The notes: generated from the sequence alone by a model not told the origin. Positions 54,233 to 62,611 are shown, counted from the stretch's first letter. The stretch: 64,000 bases of DNA from CAYMMX01 sp964391675 (GCA_964391675.1 CAYMMX010000004.1:62001-126000); one strand, 5' to 3'. Program-made: numbers and translations.

Positions 54233-55492
54233 ATGACTATTGATATTTACGAGCTTGCCATAGAATATATTCCAAATTTTCTTAATGCTCAAATACAGTC
54301 TGATTCTTTTAGAGAAGGTATTTTTAGTCCATTACGGGATATAATTAATTTTGATGATGCTCATATTTTCTTTTTGAATCCTGACAGTATTTCATTAAAG
54401 TATAGTTATTTAACTAATAATGAATTTTCAGCAGGAGATGTGTTTTATATAGATGAATCGACTAAAAATCTGTTATTCTCTAAAGAAAAAATTATTTGTG
54501 ACTCAAATAACGAAGTAATTAAATTATTAAAACTTGATTATAAATCATTTTTAATAGTGAAATTATTAATCAGAGATACGGTTTTTGGGTTTTTAATTTT
54601 TGCTAAAGATGAATTTTCTTATTATGGTAATGAGCATGCCAAAATTGCTTCAGTTTTTGCTTCTGTTATCGCATATAAAATTAAAGATATTGAGCTCGGA
54701 GATATTTTTAAAGCTCAACTTAAAGCATTGCAAGAAGGATTAGTCCAAACAAAATCTGCATACAAAACTATAAAAGATCAAAATATTAAAATAATGGAAT
54801 CCGATAAAATTAAAAACGAATTTTTGGCTAATATTTCTCATGAACTCAGAACTCCTCTGAATGCCATTATCGGATTTTCTGAAATGCTCTCTACCCAACT
54901 TTTTGGGAAGTTGAATGATAAACAAGCTGAATATGTTAATGATATTTATATTTCAGGGATTCATTTATTAGGAATGATTAATGAAATTCTCGATATATCA
55001 AAGATTGAGGCAAAAGCTATGACTTTAAGTTGTAGTGATTTTATGGTTTCTCAAGTTATAAACGAGGTAGTTAATGTTATCATGCCGCTTATATCTAAAA
55101 AATCTATTAAAATTAACATTAATATTAGTGAAGATAAAGTTATTTTTGCGGATTTTCAAAAACTTAAGCAAATTTTATATAATTTATTAAGTAATTCAAT
55201 CAAATTTTCTCCAAAAAATAGTAAAATTGAGGTTAATTCCAAATTCTACAAAAAGAAATTTATTCTCGAAGTCAAGGATAATGGTATTGGTATTGATATT
55301 AAGCATCATGAAAAAATATTCGAAAAATTTGTTCAATTAGAAAATGCTTACACAAAAACCCAAAGTTCAACAGGTCTCGGGTTAACTATAACGAAAGAGC
55401 TTGTCGAAATGCATAACGGTAAAATCAGGGTATTTAGTGAATTGGGAAAAGGCGCAAGCTTCATTGTGGAAATTCCTTTGACAAATAAATAA
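54233..55492 (+). CDS. GAF-domain histidine kinase
   Basis: 419 residues, soluble. Residues about 15-155 form a GAF-like sensor domain (DAHIFFLNPDSISLKYSYL, KSFLIVKLLIRDTVFGFLIF). A helical linker leads to HisKA with H203 in ISHELRTPLNAIIGFSEML. The HATPase has the N-box (QILYNLLSNSIKFSP) and G boxes (DNGIGI, STGLGL). No receiver is fused and no response regulator is adjacent. Its transcript may lack a leader. The stop is 4 bases from that of the converging radical SAM gene. Confidence 0.92.
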   Translation: MTIDIYELAIEYIPNFLNAQIQSDSFREGIFSPLRDIINFDDAHIFFLNPDSISLKYSYLTNNEFSAGDVFYIDESTKNLLFSKEKIICDSNNEVIKLLKLDYKSFLIVKLLIRDTVFGFLIFAKDEFSYYGNEHAKIASVFASVIAYKIKDIELGDIFKAQLKALQEGLVQTKSAYKTIKDQNIKIMESDKIKNEFLANISHELRTPLNAIIGFSEMLSTQLFGKLNDKQAEYVNDIYISGIHLLGMINEILDISKIEAKAMTLSCSDFMVSQVINEVVNVIMPLISKKSIKININISEDKVIFADFQKLKQILYNLLSNSIKFSPKNSKIEVNSKFYKKKFILEVKDNGIGIDIKHHEKIFEKFVQLENAYTKTQSSTGLGLTITKELVEMHNGKIRVFSELGKGASFIVEIPLTNK

Positions 55493-55496
55493 GTAT

Positions 55497-56807
55497 TTAA
55501 ATCCTATTTACAAAATCAACTATTTCTTTAGTTGAATAACAGTTATTTATTACTTCAAAATTTACATTTAGTTTTTGCTTAACTTGTTCTAAATTATCTC
55601 CGTCAATAAAATCCTGCGTGAATTGCCTCAGCATTACAGAAGGTATTATAACCGTAGGAACATCTTTATCAATAATATACGGCTTTAGTGATTTGATTAA
55701 ATCACATGAGGTAATCAAGCCTGCTACAGATATATTTTCGCCCCAGTAATTGGATTTTACAGCTATAACCTTTGTTTTTAAGCCTTTAATTTTATTTAAA
55801 TATTCCGAAATTTCTATTATTGCGGGTTTTGCCAGTTGCGATGTTGCAAAAATTATATTTTGAGGTGCGCTTAGGCTCTTTTTCAACCGTTTTTTTTGCA
55901 TATTAAAATCATCAAGTAAGAGCCTAAGCGCACCCACACCGTCTTCCAATTGTGAAAAATTACCATAGTATTTTTTGGGAGGTATTGGTTTTTCAGCCAG
56001 AGCGAAGAATTCATCCGAACAGCATGCTATATGTTTTTTTGTTGACGCGTTAAATTCATCGACTAAATCAATTGTTTCAAGAGCAATTTTTTTTGTTACC
56101 GGATGTAATTTATTTTCGTTATTATTTTTTCTGAATTTTGTTATACCTACAGGAACGACTGCGATTGATAAAATATTTTTAATTTTTTTAAGATCTGATA
56201 ATGTTTTTTTAAATTCTTTTCCATCATTGTATTTAGGGCAAAGCACTATTTGTAAATGTACCGGAATATTAATTTTTTCCAGCCATTTTAGATTTTCTAT
56301 AATATTTCCTGCTTTTGGATTTTTAAGCATTTTAATCCTAAGTTCGGGATTTGTTGTATGAACGGAAATATAAAAAGGGCCTATGCCTAATTTTTCAATT
56401 CTTTCTTTGTCTTTGGTTGTTAAATTTGTAAGCGTTATGTAAGTCCCTTGCAGGTACGAAAGCCGATAATCATCATCTTTTATATATAATGTATTTCTTA
56501 AACCTTTTGGTTGCTGGTCGACAAAGCAAAAGATACATTTATTCATACAGGGTTTAATTTTGTCAAATACTGCGCTTTCGAATATAATGCCTAAATCTTC
56601 ATCAAAATCTTTTTCAAGTTCAATTTCTTCAATTTGGCCATTTTTCTTTTTAATTTCCAGCACTAAGAACTCACTTTTGCACATGAAATTATAGTCGATT
56701 AAATCTTGCAGTTTTTTGCCGTCAATTGATAAAATTTCGTCATTTGATGAAATTTCCAGTTCTTCTGCTATCGAATTTTTTTTAACACTGCTGACAATTG
56801 CGCCCAT
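55497..56807 (-). CDS. PDZ-like/radical SAM/DUF512 protein
   Basis: 436 residues. The N-terminal 65 resemble a PDZ-like unit (SIAEELEISSNDEILSIDGK). The radical SAM cluster motif is C87-x3-C91-x2-C94 in CMNKCIFCFVDQQPKG, and the C-terminal half matches DUF512 (QLEDGVGALRLLLDDF). This is the family called 'putative radical SAM enzyme, TIGR03279', widespread in Clostridia and Cyanobacteria and of unknown reaction. It directly follows the PadR-like regulator with no gap. Confidence 0.88.
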   Translation of the reverse strand: MGAIVSSVKKNSIAEELEISSNDEILSIDGKKLQDLIDYNFMCKSEFLVLEIKKKNGQIEEIELEKDFDEDLGIIFESAVFDKIKPCMNKCIFCFVDQQPKGLRNTLYIKDDDYRLSYLQGTYITLTNLTTKDKERIEKLGIGPFYISVHTTNPELRIKMLKNPKAGNIIENLKWLEKINIPVHLQIVLCPKYNDGKEFKKTLSDLKKIKNILSIAVVPVGITKFRKNNNENKLHPVTKKIALETIDLVDEFNASTKKHIACCSDEFFALAEKPIPPKKYYGNFSQLEDGVGALRLLLDDFNMQKKRLKKSLSAPQNIIFATSQLAKPAIIEISEYLNKIKGLKTKVIAVKSNYWGENISVAGLITSCDLIKSLKPYIIDKDVPTVIIPSVMLRQFTQDFIDGDNLEQVKQKLNVNFEVINNCYSTKEIVDFVNRI

Positions 56808-57326
56808 TTACGTTCTCGCCAAATCTTTTTCCAGATTTTCAATAAGGGTTATCAAATTTTTGTATTCTACAATGGTATTATCAATAATTATTCTTTGGTA
56901 GAAAGTAAGTGATTTAGTATTATTTAAAGTATTTTCGGCAGTGAATTTATGTTCTTGGGTTTTATTTTTAAGTTGTTTAAACAATTCAAATCTTTCATCT
57001 TTAGCCAGATATGATGCGCAAGATAATTTTACTGCGCAGTTAGACGGAAATTGCAAAGGATTGTCAGAAGGTTTTTCCAGTATTAAATTTTTAAGCTCAG
57101 CCCTGCCTTCGCTAGTGATAGAATAAAAACCTGAAAGCTTGCCGCCATCTGACATTGCTTTTCTGGAACGAATAAATCCGGATGATTCCAGTCTTGTTAG
57201 GGCGGGTTTTATTGCCCCAAAACTTGGCTGAGTAAAAGGGGAAAAGTTATCTAATATATTTTTTTGCACCCCGTACATTGTTAACTCTTTTTCAGATAAT
57301 ACATATAATATAAGTAGTTCAATCAT
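56808..57326 (-). CDS. PadR-family transcriptional regulator
   Basis: 172 residues. The N-terminal winged helix is typical of PadR: MIELLILYVLSEKELTMYGV, then GAIKPALTRLESSGFI as the recognition helix and YSITSEGRAEL as the wing. The C-terminal helices (about 95-170) would form the dimer. The ligand is unknown. Its stop directly abuts the radical SAM gene, so the pair is probably one operon and the regulator may control it. Confidence 0.82.
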   Translation of the reverse strand: MIELLILYVLSEKELTMYGVQKNILDNFSPFTQPSFGAIKPALTRLESSGFIRSRKAMSDGGKLSGFYSITSEGRAELKNLILEKPSDNPLQFPSNCAVKLSCASYLAKDERFELFKQLKNKTQEHKFTAENTLNNTKSLTFYQRIIIDNTIVEYKNLITLIENLEKDLART

Positions 57327-57493
57327 TTTTTTATAATATCATAAATTTTATTTTGATAGTAGATTAATAATGGCGAACAATAATTAAGTAATTGATGAAG
57401 TTTTGTAAAAATTTTAAAATAAGGGGTAAAATTTTTCATGTTGGATTATTATATATTTGAACAAAATAGTTAACTAACAACAGGAGATATCGT

Positions 57494-58312
57494 ATGATAG
57501 TAAGAATCAATCCTTTAACAACAAGCAGTGCGCAATCATTCGGCTCAAAAAAGAATGTAATAAAAAGCGCAGTAGATGCAGGAGCATCAGCAGTCCAGCA
57601 ATCCAAGCCGTTGCACAAAGGTGTAATGGGCAAAGTGGGATTACCATTAGCGTTAGCGGCAATGGTATTGGCAGGAGCAGCAGCCTTAACAAGCTGTGAT
57701 ACAGGAAATGGCCCTGTTCCGGACGAGACAATAGAAGAACCGGCAGATCCGACCCCGACTGATCCTTCAAATCCAACTGATCCAACGGATCCAACCGACC
57801 CTGCGGGAATAGTTTTGACAGAATCCCAACAAGCTATTATGGATAGTATCTTAAGTAATGCAGTAGCTTCAAATGCCATTATTCAAACTAATTCTACAGC
57901 AAGAAGTGTCTCTCGTGAGGCTGTATCGGGAATACCTAAAAATATTTCTTACACAGATCCTACTGGATATATTTATAATCTAACATTAGATGAAGAACAG
58001 CTTAGCTCTGATGCAGAGGTTGTAACTTATTCAGGAACAAGGCGTGATGATATCTATGATGAAACAACAGAAATAACAAGAACATATTTTAATTTATCAA
58101 ATTTAAATACCGTACAATATCGTGATAGTGATAGTTGTCTGTTTACAGAAATTCAAAATAGTGATCATATTGAAGAATTCAGAGATAATGAAGATACTTT
58201 AACTGCTATAAAGACACCAACAGCTAACCCTGGTGAGATGACTTATACAAATCCTTATGGTGAAATTATAGGAACAGGCCTTATTAAAGGTTATACTATT
58301 GTAGTTGAATAA
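57494..58312 (+). CDS. Lipoprotein-like protein of the duplicated cassette, copy 1
   Basis: 272 residues. It opens MIVRINPLTTSSAQSFGSKK. An unusually long N-region follows, then a hydrophobic stretch (about 49-66, VGLPLALAAMVLAGAAAL) and a lipobox LTSC with the cysteine near residue 69. Next comes a D-P-T/N repeat linker (DPTPTDPSNPTDPTDPTDP) and a mature beta-rich domain of about 150 residues of unknown fold. The first 110 codons are GC-richer than the region around them and identical to copy 2, while the mature domain differs. AGGAGATATCGT precedes ATG in both copies. Confidence 0.75.
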   Translation: MIVRINPLTTSSAQSFGSKKNVIKSAVDAGASAVQQSKPLHKGVMGKVGLPLALAAMVLAGAAALTSCDTGNGPVPDETIEEPADPTPTDPSNPTDPTDPTDPAGIVLTESQQAIMDSILSNAVASNAIIQTNSTARSVSREAVSGIPKNISYTDPTGYIYNLTLDEEQLSSDAEVVTYSGTRRDDIYDETTEITRTYFNLSNLNTVQYRDSDSCLFTEIQNSDHIEEFRDNEDTLTAIKTPTANPGEMTYTNPYGEIIGTGLIKGYTIVVE

Positions 58313-58329
58313 AACCTGTTATAAGTAAT

Positions 58330-58381
58330 AAGTAATAAAAAAAGATTCGGCTAATATTAGCCGAATCTTTTTTTATTACTT
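58330..58381. terminator. Perfect 52-bp palindrome between copy-1 genes
   Basis: Fully self-complementary from 58330 to 58381 with no loop, with A/T-rich ends. It separates the converging lipoprotein and pilin-like remnant and would end both transcripts. Confidence 0.85.
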
Positions 58382-58390
58382 TAATATCTA

Positions 58391-58792
58391 TTAACCAAAG
58401 GTTTTATTTATTAATGTCTTTATAGTGTTTAGTTTATAATCACTTTCCTTTGAGTCAACGTTACCGCTAATTTTTGTACTATTTAGTTCACCACAGTTAA
58501 CTGTGGTTTCATAAGTCATAGGGTTAGTATATATATTATATGTTACTTTAATACCATAACTTTTATAATAAGAAGCGAAGTCAATAGTAGCTCCGGTAGA
58601 ATCAGTAGTTAAGGCACCTATTTTTGCAATAGTTAATTGCTTAGCCAAATCTTCAACCTGAGCTTGAGTAGTAGGCGGATTTTGGTTATAATATGCAATT
58701 TTTTCCTGTGCTTGGGGTAAATACCGATTTAGTAAAAAATAATCCAACAGAACGATACAAAAATTAATTTTTAGAGTTATAATCTGAAACAA
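58391..58792 (-). pseudogene. N-terminally truncated pilin-like gene, copy 1
   Basis: The reading frame matches the intact gene 59856-60431 from QAQEKIAYYNQNPPTTQAQ onward, with 156 identical bases (58561-58716). Homology stops near 58733, and the N-terminal membrane segment, its start codon and ribosome site are absent; the upstream codons to 58792 are unrelated sequence. The C-terminal third has diverged. I read it as a remnant left when the cassette duplicated, with the lipoprotein copy-2 promoter region replacing the lost 5' end. Confidence 0.7.
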
Positions 58793-58947
58793 AGAAAAAT
58801 TAGTCCTTTTAGGCTAGTTCATTCCCCTATTTATTTTTATTTTATTCGTGTAGTTTTGTAAAAATTTTTTAAAATCAGGCAATTATTTTTATGTTGAATT
58901 ATTATAGATGTAACAGAAAATGAGTTAATTAATATAGGAGATATCGT

Positions 58948-59799
58948 ATGATAGTAAGAATCAATCCTTTAACAACAAGCAGTGCGCAATCATTCGGCTC
59001 AAAAAAGAATGTAATAAAAAGCGCAGTAGATGCAGGAGCATCAGCAGTCCAGCAATCCAAGCCGTTGCACAAAGGTGTAATGGGCAAAGTGGGATTACCA
59101 TTAGCGTTAGCGGCAATGGTATTGGCAGGAGCAGCAGCCTTAACAAGCTGTGATACAGGAAATGGCCCTGTTCCGGACGAGACAATAGAAGAACCGGCAG
59201 ATCCGACCCCGACTGATCCTTCAAATCCAACTGATCCAACGGATCCAACCGACCCTGCGGGAATCGTTTTGACAGAATCCCAACAAGCTATAATGGATAA
59301 TTTGTTAAATAACGCCATAGCTTCAAATGCTATTATTCAAACTAATTCTACAGCAAGAAGTGCTTCCAGTGAGATTGTATCAGGTAAAATTGATAAAATT
59401 AGTTATACAAGTCCTGATGGATTTACTTATAATCTAACATTAGATGAAGATAGTTTATCGGAAAATGCTGATGTTCTCGTTTACAAAGGAACAAAACACG
59501 ACGATACTTATGGTGATACTATTAATATGACAAGGACATACTATGTTTCTAATAATCCAGATGAAACCATGTACAATGATGATGTAGATAATATGGGTAA
59601 TCCTAATGATTTGATTATTAAGGATGTCAATATGGGATCATATCTTGATACGTACAGAGTTAATAAAGACAATACTGATGTAAAATTTGCTAAAAAAACT
59701 CCAACTCCAAATCCAGGGGAACTATATGTAACAACTCCCGATGGATTAGAAACTTATGGTACTGGTTATATTACTAATTTTAATGTAAATATTCAGTAG
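58948..59799 (+). CDS. Lipoprotein-like protein of the duplicated cassette, copy 2
   Basis: 283 residues. Signal region, lipobox LTSC and D-P-T linker are identical in DNA to copy 1. The mature part aligns only loosely (KISYTSPDGFTYNLTLDED here, NISYTDPTGYIYNLTLDEE in copy 1) and has an extra 11 residues or so around NPDETMYNDDVDN. The same AGGAGATATCGT site is used. Its TAG stop is the first codon of a 66-bp palindrome. Function unknown; surface exposure is likely if the lipobox is used. Confidence 0.75.
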   Translation: MIVRINPLTTSSAQSFGSKKNVIKSAVDAGASAVQQSKPLHKGVMGKVGLPLALAAMVLAGAAALTSCDTGNGPVPDETIEEPADPTPTDPSNPTDPTDPTDPAGIVLTESQQAIMDNLLNNAIASNAIIQTNSTARSASSEIVSGKIDKISYTSPDGFTYNLTLDEDSLSENADVLVYKGTKHDDTYGDTINMTRTYYVSNNPDETMYNDDVDNMGNPNDLIIKDVNMGSYLDTYRVNKDNTDVKFAKKTPTPNPGELYVTTPDGLETYGTGYITNFNVNIQ

Positions 59800-59862
59800 T
59801 TAACTATATATAAAAATGAAGGTGTTAAATTTAACACCTTCATTTTTATATATAGTTAACTA
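59797..59862. terminator. Perfect 66-bp palindrome spanning both stop codons
   Basis: Arms of 33 bp (59797-59829 and 59830-59862) with no mismatch. The left end is the stop codon of the lipoprotein and the right end contains the stop codon of the converging pilin-like gene (59856-59858). Confidence 0.85.
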
Positions 59863-60431
59863 AAGTTATTATTTATTATTGACTTAGTCGTTTTAAGTTT
59901 GTAACTGTTGTCACTATATTCATAATCCCCGGTAATTTTTAAACTACCAACTTTTGTTTCATAAGTCCCAGTTTCATAGTTGATAACAACTTTTATTTCA
60001 TATGTTTTATAATAAGAAGCGAAGTCAATAGTAGCTCCGGTAGAATCAGTAGTTAAGGCACCTATTTTTGCAATAGTTAATTGCTTAGCCAAATCTTCAA
60101 CCTGAGCTTGAGTAGTAGGCGGATTTTGGTTATAATATGCAATTTTTTCCTGTGCTTGGGTTAAATACCAGCTTAGTCCCTGATCGGCAACAACTTGTAC
60201 GTTGACTTGAGTCTTTGTAGGATGAATACCCCAAGTGTCTTGTTTGGTTTTTGCAATTTCATTATTTCTGTTAAATAAATTTTGTATACCCGAATTCGCC
60301 GCCATAGTTGCCAAGTTGTCACTAAACAACCCTAACGCCAAAAACAGTACCAATATCGATAATGCTACTGATAATGTAACTTCAATTGTAATTCCGGCAA
60401 TTTTTTTACCGGTTTTTCTTCTAATAAGCAT
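59856..60431 (-). CDS. Pilin-like single-span protein, intact copy
   Basis: 191 residues from ATG 60431, which follows GGAGG at 6 bases; a TTG at 60443 lies inside that site. A basic N-terminus (IRRKTGKKIAG) leads into one membrane helix, ITIEVTLSVALSILVLFLAL. The short leader, G before the helix and a Glu at its fourth position recall prepilin-like (Flp/TadE/type IV) proteins, though the fit is imperfect. The exposed part contains NQNPPTTQAQVEDLAKQL. Related to the gene at 60552-61049. Confidence 0.65.
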   Translation of the reverse strand: MLIRRKTGKKIAGITIEVTLSVALSILVLFLALGLFSDNLATMAANSGIQNLFNRNNEIAKTKQDTWGIHPTKTQVNVQVVADQGLSWYLTQAQEKIAYYNQNPPTTQAQVEDLAKQLTIAKIGALTTDSTGATIDFASYYKTYEIKVVINYETGTYETKVGSLKITGDYEYSDNSYKLKTTKSIINNNFS

Positions 60432-60551
60432 TTTAGCCTCCAATCTGATTATTAATATTTAATTCTATTATCTAATTATTGGCTCTATTTTCCTCATTCT
60501 AATGGTTTAAATTTATTTGTTTTTCTCCTACTGTTAAATTAGTAACTTATT

Positions 60552-61049
60552 TTAACTGAACCTTTTTGCAACAATTTCTTTTATTGCTGCCAGTTTGTTT
60601 TCATCCGTTTTTAGGTACAGTTCTTTTTTGTTATAAGAAAGCCTCTTTTTATCGCCTATATCAGTTGTATGTGTTAATGTGTTTACATTAATCTGATATG
60701 TAAGGTATACAAAATTTTCATCGGATTCGCTTAATTTTCCGGCAATTTTTGCTATGGTTGCCGCTTTGGCAAGCTCTTCCTTTTGTAATTCGGTTTGAGG
60801 CACAGTCTTTTTATATTTGTTTATTATTTTTTGTGCTTGGGTAGTGTATGTGTTTATACATTTGTTTTTTATATCATCGGTTAATTCGCTATTGTTTTTA
60901 GCTGTTAATACAGAATCAGTAAACTCTTGTATTCCGTCATTGAACATGAATACTGAAAACAGTACAACTATTATTAACACTGCAGGCAGTGAAATCTCAA
61001 TTGTATTTTTGGTATTTTTATTCATACCGTTAAATTCTTCACCAAACAT
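60552..61049 (-). CDS. Pilin-like single-span protein, diverged paralogue
   Basis: 165 residues. The helix NTIEISLPAVLIIVVLFSVF keeps the T-I-E-[IV]-[ST]-L opening of its neighbour, and TQAQKIINKYKKTVPQTELQ matches TQAQEKIAYYNQNPPTTQAQ there. K-[NQ]-rich C-terminal strands follow. Both intact genes share an upstream leader (TAGAGCCAATAATTAG on the minus strand) and ATTGGAGGCT before the start, so the duplication included the control region. Prepilin cleavage is doubtful because no Gly precedes the helix. Confidence 0.65.
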   Translation of the reverse strand: MFGEEFNGMNKNTKNTIEISLPAVLIIVVLFSVFMFNDGIQEFTDSVLTAKNNSELTDDIKNKCINTYTTQAQKIINKYKKTVPQTELQKEELAKAATIAKIAGKLSESDENFVYLTYQINVNTLTHTTDIGDKKRLSYNKKELYLKTDENKLAAIKEIVAKRFS

Positions 61050-61286
61050 AAGCCTCCAATTGTTTTTACTAATTATTGGCTCTAATTCCTAATTCTTGTG
61101 GTTGTTATTTTAATAATTCCTAAATTACACTTAAAACTATTATTGCATTATTTACGATTATGACATTTTTTTCTACCCTAAAAAGCTAAATTGTTACATT
61201 TTGTTATTGGGTTTAGCTATTGTATAGGCATTTTATTTTTCTGGGTATATAATGTTCTTTGTTATAAGCAGCAAAAAGGTATAAAA

Positions 61287-61763
61287 ATGAAAATTGCTAT
61301 ATACCCCGGTAGTTTTGACCCTATTACAAAAGGTCATTTGGACGTTCTTAAAACAGGTGCCGAGATTTTCGACAAAGTTATTATTGCAGTTTCCTTTGAT
61401 AATGGCAAAAAAAGTTTCTTGAGTGTCGAAGACAGAGTTTCGCTTATCAAAGAATGTGTCGAACATATTCCGAATGTAGAAGTAGATGCTTTCTCCGGGC
61501 TTACTGTCGAATATGCCAAGCAAAAAGGCGCAAATATTCTCCTAAGAGGATTAAGAGCTGTTTCTGACTTTGAGTATGAAATGCAGCTGTCTCAAACAAA
61601 TTCCGCTTTAGTTGAAAATATTAAAACTATTTTTTTAACTACAAGACCAAAATTTAACTTTATTTCATCCAGTACAGTTAGAGACGTTGCTTTATTAGGC
61701 GGAGATGTTTCAAAATTTGTTCCGGAGCCTGTCGATAAATATTTAAAAAAGAAAATAAGGTAG
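61287..61763 (+). CDS. coaD: Phosphopantetheine adenylyltransferase
   Basis: Fourth step of coenzyme A synthesis: 4'-phosphopantetheine plus ATP to dephospho-CoA. 158 residues from ATG 61287 (AAAAGG upstream); the longer frame to 61191 is not coding. Signatures: YPGSFDPITKGHLDVL (with the T/H-x-G-H nucleotide motif), LLRGLRAVSDFEYE, and ISSSTVRDVA. Standard length. Confidence 0.96.
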   Translation: MKIAIYPGSFDPITKGHLDVLKTGAEIFDKVIIAVSFDNGKKSFLSVEDRVSLIKECVEHIPNVEVDAFSGLTVEYAKQKGANILLRGLRAVSDFEYEMQLSQTNSALVENIKTIFLTTRPKFNFISSSTVRDVALLGGDVSKFVPEPVDKYLKKKIR

Positions 61764-61951
61764 TTTTAATTTTTTTGATGCCTTTAATCCCAAAGCTTTA
61801 ACTTGTGTTTTAATTTGTATGATATTATTTTTATAAAAATAATATATAAAATGTGTTTTTCCCCTTATTTTTCTGTATAAAAAGAAGGTTGCCAAATAAA
61901 ATTTATTGTTATAGAATGTTATTATCAAATATCAGAAAGGTAAAATATTAT

Positions 61952-62545
61952 ATGAATATGCAACAAAGCGGTATATATGAACTTTTAAAGCTTTTAGAAA
62001 TAGTATTAGAAAAAAGTTTTCCTATTTTGCCAAATTATTTAGTGGCTGTCAAAGTCAAAGAAATTGAATCGCTTATTGACAGAATATATGCTTCTCTGCC
62101 AAGTGAAGTTCAAGAAGCAAGAGCTTTTTTAAGAAGACGGGAAGAATTACAAATTGAGGCTCAGCAAAAAGCAGAAAAAATCATTGTTGATGCACAAAAC
62201 GAAGCATCAAGGTTATTGAGTGAATCAGATGTGCTTAGAGCTGTACAAAAAGAAGCTGAAAAAATTAAAGAACAAGTTATTGCAGATTGCGAAGAAATTA
62301 AGAGAAAAGCTCTTGATGATGCCGAAAATCTAAGACTGCAAGCGGCTGATGAAGCTATTAGAATTAGAGAAGGCGCAGAAGTTTATGCAGAACAAGTCTT
62401 AGTTAACTTAGAAGGCAACTTGACTCAACTACAGCAAACTGTTAAAAACGGACAAATATATATGGAAAAGCTTCGTTCTGAATCTTCTTCAAATTATGAT
62501 AAAATCTATCCTAAAAATCAAACAGCTGATTTTAGAATGGATTAA
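61952..62545 (+). CDS. Coiled-coil protein of the coaD-linked 'ATPase-like' family
   Basis: 197 residues. An N-terminal segment MNMQQSGIYELLKLLEIVLE and KEIESLIDRIYASLPSEVQE precede a long coiled coil (about 70-175) rich in E, A, K and Q, superficially like F0 subunit b but with no membrane helix. The same layout (L-L-D/E-I-I-D-R-I-x-x-x-L-P, then R-x-R-E-x-I-x-x-E-A) occurs in a clostridial family found next to coaD. A DivIVA-like scaffold role is possible. Start at 61952 or 61958; the AAAGG is rather far upstream. Confidence 0.7.
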   Translation: MNMQQSGIYELLKLLEIVLEKSFPILPNYLVAVKVKEIESLIDRIYASLPSEVQEARAFLRRREELQIEAQQKAEKIIVDAQNEASRLLSESDVLRAVQKEAEKIKEQVIADCEEIKRKALDDAENLRLQAADEAIRIREGAEVYAEQVLVNLEGNLTQLQQTVKNGQIYMEKLRSESSSNYDKIYPKNQTADFRMD

Positions 62546-62564
62546 TCTTATATAATGTATTTTT

Positions 62565-62600
62565 AAAAGGCGGGATTTTAAATAAAATCCCGCCTTTTTT
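62565..62600 (+). terminator. Terminator after the coiled-coil gene, just before tsaE
   Basis: Arms 62565-62580 and 62583-62598 pair perfectly (GC-rich core GGCGGG) and a T run follows. tsaE starts only 12 bases later, so its promoter must overlap this element or transcription must read through. Confidence 0.85.
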
Positions 62601-62611
62601 GTGTTATTATT

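Larger units (their letters stand above)
57482..60160. repeat. Tandem duplication of a 1.45-kb convergent cassette
   Basis: Two units, each a plus-strand lipoprotein gene facing a minus-strand pilin-like gene. Bases 57482-57810 equal 58936-59264 (offset 1454), with one mismatch at 57811 before identity resumes to about 57837. Bases 58561-58716 equal 60005-60160 (offset 1444). The segments between have diverged strongly. Confidence 0.9.

Noticed and set aside
57436..57879. Antisense frames with G-S-V-G-S-V-G repeats opposite the lipoprotein signal regions (also 58929-59318)
   Set aside because: They are the reverse complement of the D-P-T linker codons and have no start site or conservation signal of their own.
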